Assembly: GCA_964440655.1 (NCBI GenBank)
Contig: CAYTTA010000010.1
Location: 1 to 55,261 of the forward strand
Origin: CAYTTA01 sp964440655
Lineage (GTDB): Bacteria > Bacteroidota > Rhodothermia > Balneolales > Balneolaceae
DNA length: 55,261 bases
Reading direction: 5' to 3'
This document shows, piece by piece, positions 25,495 through 33,712 of this stretch (position 1 is its first letter; every line of letters begins with the position of its first letter). The notes under the pieces are model-generated. The model saw nothing but the letters and a program-made list of their open reading frames with translations. It had not been told where the DNA came from and ran no database searches. The position numbers and the translations under genes are program-made.

Positions 25495-25838
25495 CTCCCT
25501 CTCCTCGCGACTATTATCCGACTGCCTGTTTCAGGTTTTACCTCTCGTATGATAACCCGGATCCATCAAATTTTCACCCCTTTAACTCCCTCTTTGTTCC
25601 CATCAAAATGCTCAGGAGAGCGGGCACTTATCGCTCATGCGGGAGACAGAGTGAACGTTGCAGATCATAGGAATATGTTTATCATTAAAGCTTCCTGAAT
25701 GGATGGGGATGGTCTGATGCCGGCCTTGCCATTAGCGGGATCGCTCTGTTGCTGATAACAACTCTGATGATCCGGATCCGGTGGTTGCAATGATCGGCGG
25801 CCAGCCTTGAAGTAAAAATATATTAATCGGAATAAACC
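25495..25838. other. 344-bp spacer without a recognisable gene
   Basis: This stretch separates the divergent 25255 gene and the PQQ dehydrogenase gene. It is more AT-rich than its flanks in places. A TTG at about 25650 followed after about 19 bp by TATCATTA could be a weak plus-strand promoter. I see no RNA gene, repeat or convincing open frame here. Confidence 0.4.
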
Positions 25839-27011
25839 ATGAAAACAGCCTGTTCTTTCTCGTTTGCTCTTTTTGTTGCCCTTATGTTCACCGGTTGCGG
25901 TGCAGGGGATGATGTTCCTGCCGATCTCTATTTCCCCCTGCCTGAATCAGCCGGAGAATTGCATCGCTCCGTTGATCAGGAATTCTATGTTCAGACTCTG
26001 GTGGACGGACTTCAGATTCCATGGGGGATGACGTTCCTTCCCGATGGCGTAATGCTCATTACGGAGCGCGGCGGTACCATCCGAATGGTGGTCGACGGAG
26101 TTCTGCAGGAGACGCCGGTGGGAGGAGGTCCGGAGGTGTTTGTAAGCGGGACCAGTGGTCTGCTTGATATTGCGGCTCATCCCGATTTTGAGGAAAACCG
26201 TCTGGTCTATATCACCTACTCCCTGCCGGAGGAGGGGCGATCTCATACCGCCCTGATGAGAGCGAAGCTCGAAGGTACAGAGCTGGTTCAGCAGGAGGTC
26301 CTCTTTGTGGGAGAGCCCAAAATTGCCAGTGGCTCCCACTCGGGAAGCCGGATTGCCTTCCGGGACGGCTATGTCTTCTTCTCCGTAGGGGACCGTGGTA
26401 ATCCTGTCATGAACACCGCACAGGAACTCAACTCGCACAATGGAAGCATCATCCGTCTCTATGAAGATGGCAGTCTGCCTCTGGACAACCCGTTTGTCGA
26501 CAGGGAGGGCGCTCGCCCGGAAATCTGGTCCTACGGACACCGTAACCCGCAGGGGCTGGCATTCAATCCGGTAACGGGATCCCTCTGGTCGAATGAGCAT
26601 GGACCGGACGGGGGAGATGAGGTGAACGTAATTGAAAAAGGCGAAAATTATGGCTGGCCTCTTATTACCCATGGTCAGCCCGACCGGGGAACGACCCTCA
26701 CGGGCGAGGAGAGTGCTCCCGGTATGCGGTCAGCCCACCATTTTTGGAGAGATCCGGTCGCACCTTCCGGGTTGGAATTCGTGACTGGCGGCAGATATCC
26801 CGCCTGGGAGGGGGATGTGATGATCAGCACGCTTCGAGGCATGCGTCTTATTCGGCTCCGTCTGAACGGGGATGAGATTCTCGGAGAAGAGGATCTGCTC
26901 GAAGGGTATGGACGCATGAGAAATGTGAAAATGGGACCGGACAAGTTCCTCTACATCGCTCTCGATTCCGGTGAGATCATCCGCCTGATTCCTGCCGACC
27001 TGCTCCGATAG
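25839..27011 (+). CDS. PQQ-dependent sugar dehydrogenase-like lipoprotein
   Basis: This protein belongs to the soluble aldose sugar dehydrogenase (YliI/Asd) family, six-bladed beta-propellers that oxidise sugars with PQQ and calcium. The 390-residue product has a lipoprotein signal ending MFTGC (Cys20), so it is probably tethered to a membrane facing the periplasm. Family motifs include VDGLQIPWGMTFLPDG, GLLDIAAHPDF, HSGSRIAF, YGHRNPQGLAF and NEHGPDGGDEVN. No PQQ synthesis genes are in the window, so the cofactor may come from elsewhere. Substrate unknown. Confidence 0.88.
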   Translation: MKTACSFSFALFVALMFTGCGAGDDVPADLYFPLPESAGELHRSVDQEFYVQTLVDGLQIPWGMTFLPDGVMLITERGGTIRMVVDGVLQETPVGGGPEVFVSGTSGLLDIAAHPDFEENRLVYITYSLPEEGRSHTALMRAKLEGTELVQQEVLFVGEPKIASGSHSGSRIAFRDGYVFFSVGDRGNPVMNTAQELNSHNGSIIRLYEDGSLPLDNPFVDREGARPEIWSYGHRNPQGLAFNPVTGSLWSNEHGPDGGDEVNVIEKGENYGWPLITHGQPDRGTTLTGEESAPGMRSAHHFWRDPVAPSGLEFVTGGRYPAWEGDVMISTLRGMRLIRLRLNGDEILGEEDLLEGYGRMRNVKMGPDKFLYIALDSGEIIRLIPADLLR

Positions 27012-27065
27012 GATAACAGCGACGGGTTCCTGTACCAGCAATTTGTCCCTGTCGGGAACCAGGAT

Positions 27066-27269
27066 CTACTCCCTGTTGATAACGAAGGAGACTTTCACGA
27101 CAAGCCTGTACCGGGTGATGGCATTCTCATTTACCATTGCCTTCACATCCTTGATGTAGATGCTTTTGATGCCTTGGATTGTTTCCTGGGCCTCTTTCAG
27201 GCCATTTTCCACCGCATTTTCGATGGAGTCTCCTTCGGTTATCAGCTCGATTACCTTGACGACAGACAT
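27066..27269 (-). CDS. Dodecin (flavin-binding)
   Basis: Dodecins are small proteins that assemble into hollow dodecamers and store or buffer riboflavin, FMN or FAD. The 67-residue sequence follows the family: a first strand VVKVIELI, a helix SIENAVENGLKEAQETIQGI, then two strands IYIKDVKAMVNENAITRYRL and VKVSFVINRE. The aromatic residue that stacks on flavin in archaeal dodecin (Trp) is not evident here. A clear GGGAGAG ribosome site precedes the ATG. Confidence 0.88.
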   Translation of the reverse strand: MSVVKVIELITEGDSIENAVENGLKEAQETIQGIKSIYIKDVKAMVNENAITRYRLVVKVSFVINRE

Positions 27270-27710
27270 GTTCTCTCCCGGATTAAATTGTTATAGTTCC
27301 AACCTGGACAACTGGTATCCAGATTTCTGGACCTGAGTGATCAGTGATCTTCTGTCCAACCGCTTAAAGAGCAGCGATGTGATGGATCAGCATCAAGAGT
27401 AAAGGTAGCCCGCACCACGAATAACCGGTGTAGCCCGACTATTCAAAATCTCGTCTCACTTTTCCTCTTCTCTCATCACCATCGGGTGTGTAATAGTTCT
27501 TCCCACACAATTTTAAAAAGATCGATGACTTCTCATCCCGGTGGCACTCTGTATCATACAGACGGTCGAAAGAAGCAGGTTATACGACCAGCCGTGACCG
27601 TTTGTGTCATTCCGGTTCCGGAATCCGTGTGAGACAAGTTCCTGCCGCACCGGATCCCGGTTCCATACAAGAAACGGATCCCTGATCACATCAAAGAGAG
27701 GAAATGTGCC
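27270..27710. other. 441-bp spacer with one perfect palindrome
   Basis: This spacer lies between divergent dodecin and bactofilin genes. I see no tRNA, repeat array or convincing gene. CTGTAT-C-ATACAG at 27549-27561 is a perfect 6-1-6 palindrome, about 150 bp before the bactofilin start, and could be an operator. The long minus-strand frame that crosses it is a shadow of bactofilin DNA. AGAGGAAA precedes the bactofilin start. Confidence 0.4.
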
Positions 27711-28133
27711 ATGTTCAAATCGATGCGCTATCTCCGGAATCTGCCTCGTATGATGGATGGCTTGTTCATAACACCGACAGCAACCGATCATCTGAGAGAA
27801 GGGGTCCGGATCAACGGAACCTACATCTCGACCCGGAACGTGAGGGTAAGCGGACCCATTGAAGGGAGTCTTCACGTTGCCGGCAATGTCATTATCGAAA
27901 CAGAAGGAGCTGTTCATGGTGATGTATTTGCAGGCAAGGATATCCGGGTTTCGGGAAAGGTGCATGGAGACCTTCGGAGCAGCGGAAGAATCTATCTGGC
28001 CCGGACCGCCGTTATTTCCGGATCGATCTACACCCGTTCCCTTACCATCGAGGAGGAAGCTCTGGTGGAAGGGGGAATCCGGATGCAAAACCGGTCTGCC
28101 GTCCCTTTTCATGAGCCTCTTCTGACCGGGTAG
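27711..28133 (+). CDS. Bactofilin (polymer-forming cytoskeletal protein)
   Basis: Bactofilins self-assemble into filaments without nucleotide and organise cell-shape or envelope proteins. The 140-residue protein shows the right-handed beta-helix pattern of short repeats, seen in SGPIEGSLHVAGNVIIET, GAVHGDVFAGKDIRVSGKVH and GDLRSSGRIYLARTAVISG. The N-terminal region (about 30 residues) is basic and variable, as in other bactofilins, and may attach to membrane. It has a good AGAGGAAA ribosome site. The neighbouring glpQ-like gene is unrelated. Confidence 0.88.
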   Translation: MFKSMRYLRNLPRMMDGLFITPTATDHLREGVRINGTYISTRNVRVSGPIEGSLHVAGNVIIETEGAVHGDVFAGKDIRVSGKVHGDLRSSGRIYLARTAVISGSIYTRSLTIEEEALVEGGIRMQNRSAVPFHEPLLTG

Positions 28134-28211
28134 AGCAGAAATTCAATTTTATTCTTTCCCGATATTTTAGCAGTTTCTGTGCGATTAACGCTTTCAATGT
28201 TTTAATCTGAT

Positions 28212-29087
28212 ATGCGCACAGGTATACTCGTCGGCACCCTTCTTTTGCTGCTTACTTCCGGGAATGCAATGTCACAAATTTCTCCTGCAAACAGACTGCC
28301 TGAGCTGGTCGCCCACCGGGGTGCTTCCTGGCTGGCTCCGGAAAACACCCTGGCTTCCGTGAATCTGGCCTGGGAGATCGGCGCGGATGCGGTCGAAATC
28401 GATATCTATCTCTCCGCCGATAACCAAATTGTCTTGTTTCACGATGCGACCACCCGTCGTACCGCCGGGCAGGATGGCCGGGTAGAGGAGATGACGTTCG
28501 ATGAACTCCGTCAGCTGGATGTGGGGCTCTGGAAAGGGGCTCAGTGGCAGGGGGAGCGGATCGCCACGCTGGAACAGGCACTGGCAACCGTACCTCCGGG
28601 AAAACGGATCTTTGTGGAGACAAAAACCGACGAACGGATTGTCGAACCAATGCTTGAGGTCTTTGACCGTTCAGGTCTTCATCCCTGGCAGATTGTAGTG
28701 ATCACTTTCTCCTGGGAGACCGCTGAGAAAACCAAACGGCTGCGGCCCCACACACCTGTCTACTGGCTCTCCGGATTCAGACAGGATCCGGAGACCGGCG
28801 CATGGTCCCCCACCATGGAGGAGCTCGTTGAAAAGGCTCAGGAAGCGAACCTCGATGGCCTGAACCTCCGCTTTATCGGTCCGGCGACCGAGGATGTGGA
28901 AGTGGCCAGGATCCGGGATGCCGGGCTAGGTTACTATATCTGGACGGTGAATGATCTGGATGATGCACAGCGTGCCCTGCAGCTGGGAGTGGATGGCATA
29001 ACCACCGACCGTCCGGCCTGGATGAAAAAACAGTTGCTGGCACGAAACGGCTGGAAGCTCCTGAACAACAAGGCTGCAAACCGGTAG
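28212..29087 (+). CDS. Periplasmic glycerophosphodiester phosphodiesterase
   Basis: This enzyme hydrolyses glycerophosphodiesters from phospholipid turnover to glycerol 3-phosphate and an alcohol. The 291-residue protein has a signal peptide (MRTGILVGTLLLLLTSGNAMS) and the GDPD catalytic set: VAHRGASWLAPENT (His and Arg), AVEIDIYLSADNQIVLFHD (Glu, Asp, His) and, near the end, GYYIWTVND and GVDGITTDRP. It could supply glycerol 3-phosphate to the glpK/glpD route, but no transporter (glpT or ugp) is in the window. Confidence 0.92.
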   Translation: MRTGILVGTLLLLLTSGNAMSQISPANRLPELVAHRGASWLAPENTLASVNLAWEIGADAVEIDIYLSADNQIVLFHDATTRRTAGQDGRVEEMTFDELRQLDVGLWKGAQWQGERIATLEQALATVPPGKRIFVETKTDERIVEPMLEVFDRSGLHPWQIVVITFSWETAEKTKRLRPHTPVYWLSGFRQDPETGAWSPTMEELVEKAQEANLDGLNLRFIGPATEDVEVARIRDAGLGYYIWTVNDLDDAQRALQLGVDGITTDRPAWMKKQLLARNGWKLLNNKAANR

Positions 29088-29150
29088 CACCGCGGAGTGC
29101 AAACTCCTGAATGGATCCTGAACGGCAGAGCTCCTGAACGGTAAGGCAAG
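29050..29150. repeat. Short degenerate CTCCTGAAC repeats
   Basis: AGCTCCTGAAC recurs at about 29054 and 29128, with related copies CTCCTGAATGG and ATCCTGAACGG between. The first lies in the last codons of the glycerophosphodiesterase gene and the rest in the short spacer before batA. They are followed by the GC palindrome CCGGCCGGCCGG. Confidence 0.4.
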
Positions 29151-29167
29151 TCCGGCCGGCCGGAACT

Positions 29168-30208
29168 TCAGACAATCCGGTAAAACCAGTAGAGGGAGAG
29201 AAACAGCGCGATCAGCAGTATTACTGCGGAGAGTGCTGTAAAGAGTGCTGTGATCTCCGTCTGCTCGGTCTCCATGACAAACTGCGTCGAAAGTTCCCGG
29301 TAGACATCACTCAGCTCACTGGAGCTGGCCGCATGAAAGTATCTTCCCCGGGTGACTTCAGCGATCTGCCGCAGAGATTCCTCATCAAGCTGAACCCGCA
29401 TCGTCATTCCGCCGAAGCTGATGCGATCCCCTTCGAGTGAACCGAATCCGACGGTAAAGACCCGCACGCCCCGGTCGGCAGCCATCCGGGCTGCATTGAC
29501 CGGATCGGGTCCGGTGGTTGGTTGACCGTCGGTGAGAAGAATGATGGCGGCATTGGTGTAACTGCCGGGTTCAACGGGAGGTACCGGACTCTCTTCGCCG
29601 GGGCGGGTTGCACCGGGTGGTTTTCCCTGGCTGTTCCACTGAAAATCCCAGGGATTCTGCTCAAACTCCAGATCGGGGAAGATGGTCTGAAGGGAGACCA
29701 GGATGGCATCCCCGATGTTGGTTCCTCTCTGAAGATGAAACCGGTCGATGGCCGACAGCACTTCATTCCGATCCAGTGTGGGTTGCTGGACCACATTCAC
29801 GGTTCCGGCAAAAGCGACCACCCCTACCCGGGTTGTTTTCGGCTGTTCGGCGATGAAGGTACGGGCGGCTTCCTGTGATGCGGTAAGCCGGTCGGGATCG
29901 ACATCGGCAGCCCTCATGCTTCCGGATATATCCATGGTCAGAATTACGGTATCTCTCTGGGAAGGGAGGGTGAGAGTGGCCATCGGCCGCGCGGTGGCGA
30001 GCAGCATCAATCCCACCGAAAGAAGGATCAGTGCAGGCGGGATATGACGCCGTATCCCCGGGCCGTTCCCCATCGCCTCCTTGACGATCCCCAGACTGGC
30101 AAATCGGACCGCGTATTTTTTCTTTCGCCGGAGCATCCAGAGATAAAGTCCCACCAGCAGGGGAAGCAGCAGCAGGGTCCAGAGCATATGGGGCCAGAGG
30201 AACGTCAT
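29168..30208 (-). CDS. batA: BatA-like von Willebrand factor A membrane protein
   Basis: BatA proteins form part of the Bacteroides aerotolerance (Bat) cluster, thought to act in the envelope with MoxR and DUF58 partners. The 346-residue product has an N-terminal pair of membrane helices (about 8-27 and 56-74), a VWA domain with a complete metal site (LTMDISGSMRAAD, DxSxS) and LLTDGQPTTG, and a C-terminal helix LFTALSAVILLIALFLSLYWF. Its start overlaps the DUF58 gene by 4 bp. The usual downstream batB-batE genes are absent; glpQ-like converges instead. Confidence 0.85.
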   Translation of the reverse strand: MTFLWPHMLWTLLLLPLLVGLYLWMLRRKKKYAVRFASLGIVKEAMGNGPGIRRHIPPALILLSVGLMLLATARPMATLTLPSQRDTVILTMDISGSMRAADVDPDRLTASQEAARTFIAEQPKTTRVGVVAFAGTVNVVQQPTLDRNEVLSAIDRFHLQRGTNIGDAILVSLQTIFPDLEFEQNPWDFQWNSQGKPPGATRPGEESPVPPVEPGSYTNAAIILLTDGQPTTGPDPVNAARMAADRGVRVFTVGFGSLEGDRISFGGMTMRVQLDEESLRQIAEVTRGRYFHAASSSELSDVYRELSTQFVMETEQTEITALFTALSAVILLIALFLSLYWFYRIV

Positions 30209-31143
30209 AAGTTTTTTCCTGCAGATTGGAATGGCTGGTGACGGATCTGATTTCGGATCCGGATCTTCCTGAGTCCGATAAAACGGAGAAGGTTCCGGAG
30301 CAGATCCTCTTCCGTTGAGAGTTCCAGGAGTTCACATCCTGTTCTTCGGAACTGCCCCCTGAGTTCACTTTCCCGGCGCTGGACGGCATCGACATACCGC
30401 TGCCGAAACATTGGATCGCCGGTATCAACAAAAATCTGCTCCCCTGTTTCGGCATCCTGCATCACAAAGAGACCGAGATTCGGAAGCTCACGCTCCAGAG
30501 GATCGTAGAGACGTATAGCCAGAAGTTCATGCCTGCGTGCCAGATGGGAGAGGGGACGTTCCCAACCGGGCTGGCTGATGAAGTCGGAGAGGATGAAGAG
30601 GAATGAGCGTCTTGGAATGAGGTGGATCGCCTGATGAAGAGAGCTTCCCAGATCGGTCGGGAGGGAAGACTCCCTTCGGGTGCGTGAATCGAGCAGTGAC
30701 AGAAGATGGAGGATCTGGCTCCGTCCGCTGCGGGGCGGGACTACCTGTTCAATTCTCTCATTGAAGAGAATGGCACCCACCCGGTTTCCGTGGCGGGTGA
30801 GCAGACGGGCCATGACCGCCACGAACTCCAGAAGCAGGGAGCTTTTTTCCATTTCTCCGGAACCGAAATCCACCGAAGGACTCACATCAAGAAGAAACCA
30901 TGCGGTCATCTCCCGGTCCTCGAGATACTGACGCACATAGGGTTTCTGGAGCCTGGCCGTAATGTTCCAGTCGATATGCCGGACATCATCTTCCGGTTGA
31001 TACTCCCTCAGATCGGCCAGATCCAGACCGTAACCGCGAAGCAGGCTCCTGTAATTTCCCTGGAGCTGCCCGTCCAGATGGCGGATTACTTTCCATTCCA
31101 GACGCTGCAGGAGCGCTTCATAATCTGTTCTGGTATCCTGCAT
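30205..31143 (-). CDS. DUF58 domain protein of the bat cluster
   Basis: DUF58 proteins have a VWA-like fold and accompany MoxR ATPases. The 312-residue product shows the family hallmark LREYQPEDDVRHIDWNITAR (near 46-65) and a following RQYLEDREMTAWFLLDVSPS, then a long C-terminal segment. No membrane helix is visible, so it is probably cytoplasmic. It overlaps moxR by 26 bp and batA by 4 bp, so translation of the three is closely coupled. Confidence 0.88.
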   Translation of the reverse strand: MQDTRTDYEALLQRLEWKVIRHLDGQLQGNYRSLLRGYGLDLADLREYQPEDDVRHIDWNITARLQKPYVRQYLEDREMTAWFLLDVSPSVDFGSGEMEKSSLLLEFVAVMARLLTRHGNRVGAILFNERIEQVVPPRSGRSQILHLLSLLDSRTRRESSLPTDLGSSLHQAIHLIPRRSFLFILSDFISQPGWERPLSHLARRHELLAIRLYDPLERELPNLGLFVMQDAETGEQIFVDTGDPMFRQRYVDAVQRRESELRGQFRRTGCELLELSTEEDLLRNLLRFIGLRKIRIRNQIRHQPFQSAGKNL

Positions 31144-32176
31144 GGCTCTCTATCGGTTTGTCGGGCATTTCAAGATGAAGCATGATCTTCTCCAGCAGAT
31201 CGTCGGCCGTCAGGCTCTCCGACAGCGCTTCGTAGGAGAGGACAAGCCGGTGCCGCAGCACGTCGGGTGCCAGATCAAGGAGATCCTCCGGCAGGACATA
31301 GGTGCGGCCGCGCAGACACGCCAGGGCCCTGGCTGCCTCAGCCAGGTGGAGAGTCGCTCTCGGGCTGGCTCCGAAAGTGAGATAGCGTGAAAGATGTTTC
31401 AGGCCGACACGTTCCGGATTCCGGGTTGCCGACACCAGTCGAACCGCATATTGGATGATGGGGGGATCGATGTAGACGGATCGGCATCGCTTCTGAAGGT
31501 CCAGCAGCTGGCGTGTGGTGGCGACTGCTCTTACCTCCGTGGGGGTGCCGGTCATCCGCTCCACCATCACGAACTCCTCCTCCTCTTCGGGATAATTCAG
31601 GATCACTTTCATCATGAAACGATCCACCTGCGCTTCCGGCAGAGGGTAGGTCCCCTCGGTTTCGATGGGATTCTGGGTGGCCATGACCAGAAAGGGTTCC
31701 GGAACCTTCCAGGTCTCCCCGGCGATGGTGACCTGGTTCTCCTGCATCACCTCGAGCAGGGCGCTTTGCACCTTGGCGGGGGCACGGTTGATCTCATCAG
31801 CCAGAAGGAGATTTACAAAAACCGGACCGGGGGTGGTGGTGAACTCCCCGCTCTTCTGGTTGTAGATCCGCGTACCGGTCAGATCGGCAGGAACCAGATC
31901 GGGAGTGAACTGGACTCTGCCGAATTCGCCCCGGATCGCCTGGGCAAGCGTTTTTACCGTCAGGGTTTTGGCCAGACCCGGCACCCCCTCCACCAGAAGA
32001 TGCCCCTTTGCAAGTATCGACACGAGAATTCGCTCCAGAAAACGGTCCTGCCCCACGACAACCTTTTTAATCTCGTAGAGGATGCGCTGGCAGAGGGCGG
32101 AGGTCTCTTCGTTGCCCCCGTAGATTGCCTCGGAATCACGTTTCATCGAGGGAGGGATCGGTTTCGGCTGTTTCAT
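31118..32176 (-). CDS. MoxR-family AAA+ ATPase
   Basis: MoxR ATPases act as chaperones that mature or regulate VWA-domain partners. The 352-residue protein has VVVGQDRFLERIL, Walker A VEGVPGLAKT, Walker B LLLADEINRA, FVMATQNPIETEGTYPLPEAQ (sensor 1 region) and FGASPRATLHL in the lid. It heads the moxR-DUF58-batA operon, the standard order. A 10-bp direct repeat (GACCGTGTAT/GACCGTGTAA at 32231-32250) lies in its upstream region. Confidence 0.92.
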   Translation of the reverse strand: MKQPKPIPPSMKRDSEAIYGGNEETSALCQRILYEIKKVVVGQDRFLERILVSILAKGHLLVEGVPGLAKTLTVKTLAQAIRGEFGRVQFTPDLVPADLTGTRIYNQKSGEFTTTPGPVFVNLLLADEINRAPAKVQSALLEVMQENQVTIAGETWKVPEPFLVMATQNPIETEGTYPLPEAQVDRFMMKVILNYPEEEEEFVMVERMTGTPTEVRAVATTRQLLDLQKRCRSVYIDPPIIQYAVRLVSATRNPERVGLKHLSRYLTFGASPRATLHLAEAARALACLRGRTYVLPEDLLDLAPDVLRHRLVLSYEALSESLTADDLLEKIMLHLEMPDKPIESHAGYQNRL

Positions 32177-32292
32177 GGAGTTTGGGAAATCTTCAGGGTG
32201 AAATGGATGATGTCGGGTGTGATGGATTTTGACCGTGTATGACCGTGTAACGGAGCGATGGTGGAATAGGGCGCCATGGTTTTTTACCGGCT

Positions 32293-33399
32293 TTAGAAGG
32301 GTGACATTCCAGCTCCGGATGTTGCCGTTTCAATGGGAACAGCATATCCGATCCCGATAAAAACCCTGTGCCCTGTCGTATTCAGGATCGCTGTTACGAT
32401 CCCGATCACCTCTCCCTCATGTGTAACCAGAGGACCACCGGAATTACCGGGATTGGCCGCAGCATCAAACTGAATCAGATTACTCATCTTGTGGTTTCCA
32501 TAAGGCGATACATAGTCGCGGTCCAGACCCGAGATGACTCCGGCTGTAACAGAGGGTCCGATTCCGAATGGATAGCCCACGGCGATGATTCGATCTCCCG
32601 GCCTCAATCCCGCAGTGGAACGGATCGTGGCGGGTTGAAGGTCATCGGGAAGAATCAGGGCCCGGATTACCGCCAGATCATGCTCCGGCTGCACTCCCAC
32701 CACCTCTGCCGGCGATTCGGTTCCATCCGCGAAAATCACCTTCAGGCTCCCGGAGTGGGCAACCACATGGAGGTTTGTCAGAATGGTGCCATCGTCCGAG
32801 ATCACCACCCCGGTACCGACACTCTGCTCAATATGACGGTTGAAATCCTCCTCCGGATCGGTCTGCGGGGTTCCGGATCCCGGCCGCTCTTCTCCATAGG
32901 ACCCATAGGGGCCTTGATCGGGACTTTCATAGGGATCTTCGCTCCACGGATCGGAGTACTCCTCATCTTCCTGTCCGCCATATCCTCTGTACTCCTCCGA
33001 TCCATAACCTCTGTACTCTTCCGAGCCATACCCTCTGTACTCTTCTCCTCTGTATCCCTCCCGGGGAGGCGAGTGCCAAGGTGCATAGGGGTCCGGGGAG
33101 GGACGGTTCTGTTCGAACCGGTCCGCAGACTCCTCTTCCTGTTCTGAGTAGTCTGGAAGATCCTGGAGCACTCTCACAACCGAGGGCCGGATCGCTTCGT
33201 AAGCCACCGACTCGGCAGAAGGTCCGGGTGGAAGGTTCTGAATGGAGTGAAGAACCGCCTGGTCTATCTCTTCCTGGGTGAGGGGTGGTGGTGTTTCTTT
33301 CAGACTGCCCAACAGATACCCCGAAACAATCAGAATCAGGGTGCCTGTCGCTATAAGCAGAATCTGCTTTCTGGGTCGGTACCGGAACCTTGCATTCAT
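32293..33399 (-). CDS. Membrane-anchored trypsin-like serine protease (S1C, no PDZ)
   Basis: This HtrA-like protease should act in the periplasm on misfolded proteins. The start at ATG 33399 has an excellent AGGAG ribosome site and gives 368 residues: an N-terminal membrane helix (about 11-31), a long acidic Tyr/Gly/Pro linker with three YRGYG repeats (about 121-142), then the protease domain with triad NLHVV (His211), EHDLAVI (Asp241) and NPGNSGGP (Ser320). No PDZ domain follows; the chain ends about 48 residues after the serine motif. It is 116 bp downstream of moxR on the same strand but probably separate. Confidence 0.88.
   Translation of the reverse strand: MNARFRYRPRKQILLIATGTLILIVSGYLLGSLKETPPPLTQEEIDQAVLHSIQNLPPGPSAESVAYEAIRPSVVRVLQDLPDYSEQEEESADRFEQNRPSPDPYAPWHSPPREGYRGEEYRGYGSEEYRGYGSEEYRGYGGQEDEEYSDPWSEDPYESPDQGPYGSYGEERPGSGTPQTDPEEDFNRHIEQSVGTGVVISDDGTILTNLHVVAHSGSLKVIFADGTESPAEVVGVQPEHDLAVIRALILPDDLQPATIRSTAGLRPGDRIIAVGYPFGIGPSVTAGVISGLDRDYVSPYGNHKMSNLIQFDAAANPGNSGGPLVTHEGEVIGIVTAILNTTGHRVFIGIGYAVPIETATSGAGMSPF
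32985..33055. repeat. 24-bp repeats encoding YRGYGSEE in the protease linker
   Basis: About three imperfect 24-bp units on the minus strand encode EEYRGYGS-type steps, giving an acidic tyrosine/glycine linker between the membrane anchor and protease domain. Such arrays can change copy number and so linker length. Confidence 0.65.
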
Positions 33400-33712
33400 T
33401 GGCTCTCCTGACCTCCGGTTCTCTTGTTGTCCGGTTCTCTGAACTTTTCTCAGAGTCTGATCTTTCCTGATCATCGCGTTTCACAGACCCACGGAGCTTT
33501 CATCCGATTTGGATTGGAGTTCCATGAATCCATGAAACTGCCCGCAGGGCCCCGGGAACCATCCGTCCGGGTATTCTGCCGGATAAACGTTGTCCTATAA
33601 CATGCCCGGAGAGGAAGAAAATTCCGGAAAATCGTAGATGGAACTTAATTATCTTGATCAGAAGCGGTTCTCATTCCGGCTCTGAACGATAATCCAACCT
33701 GACGTATCCTAT
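33400..33712. other. 313-bp divergent spacer
   Basis: This region separates the divergent protease and antiporter genes and should hold both promoters. TTAATTATCTTGATC at about 33645-33660 contains a TATCTTG box that could serve the antiporter, but no matching -33 element is at the right distance. I see no RNA gene or repeat. Confidence 0.35.

Noticed and set aside
27513..28112. A 199-codon minus-strand frame over the bactofilin gene
   Set aside because: The bactofilin frame has clear repeat structure; the opposite frame is its shadow plus spacer.
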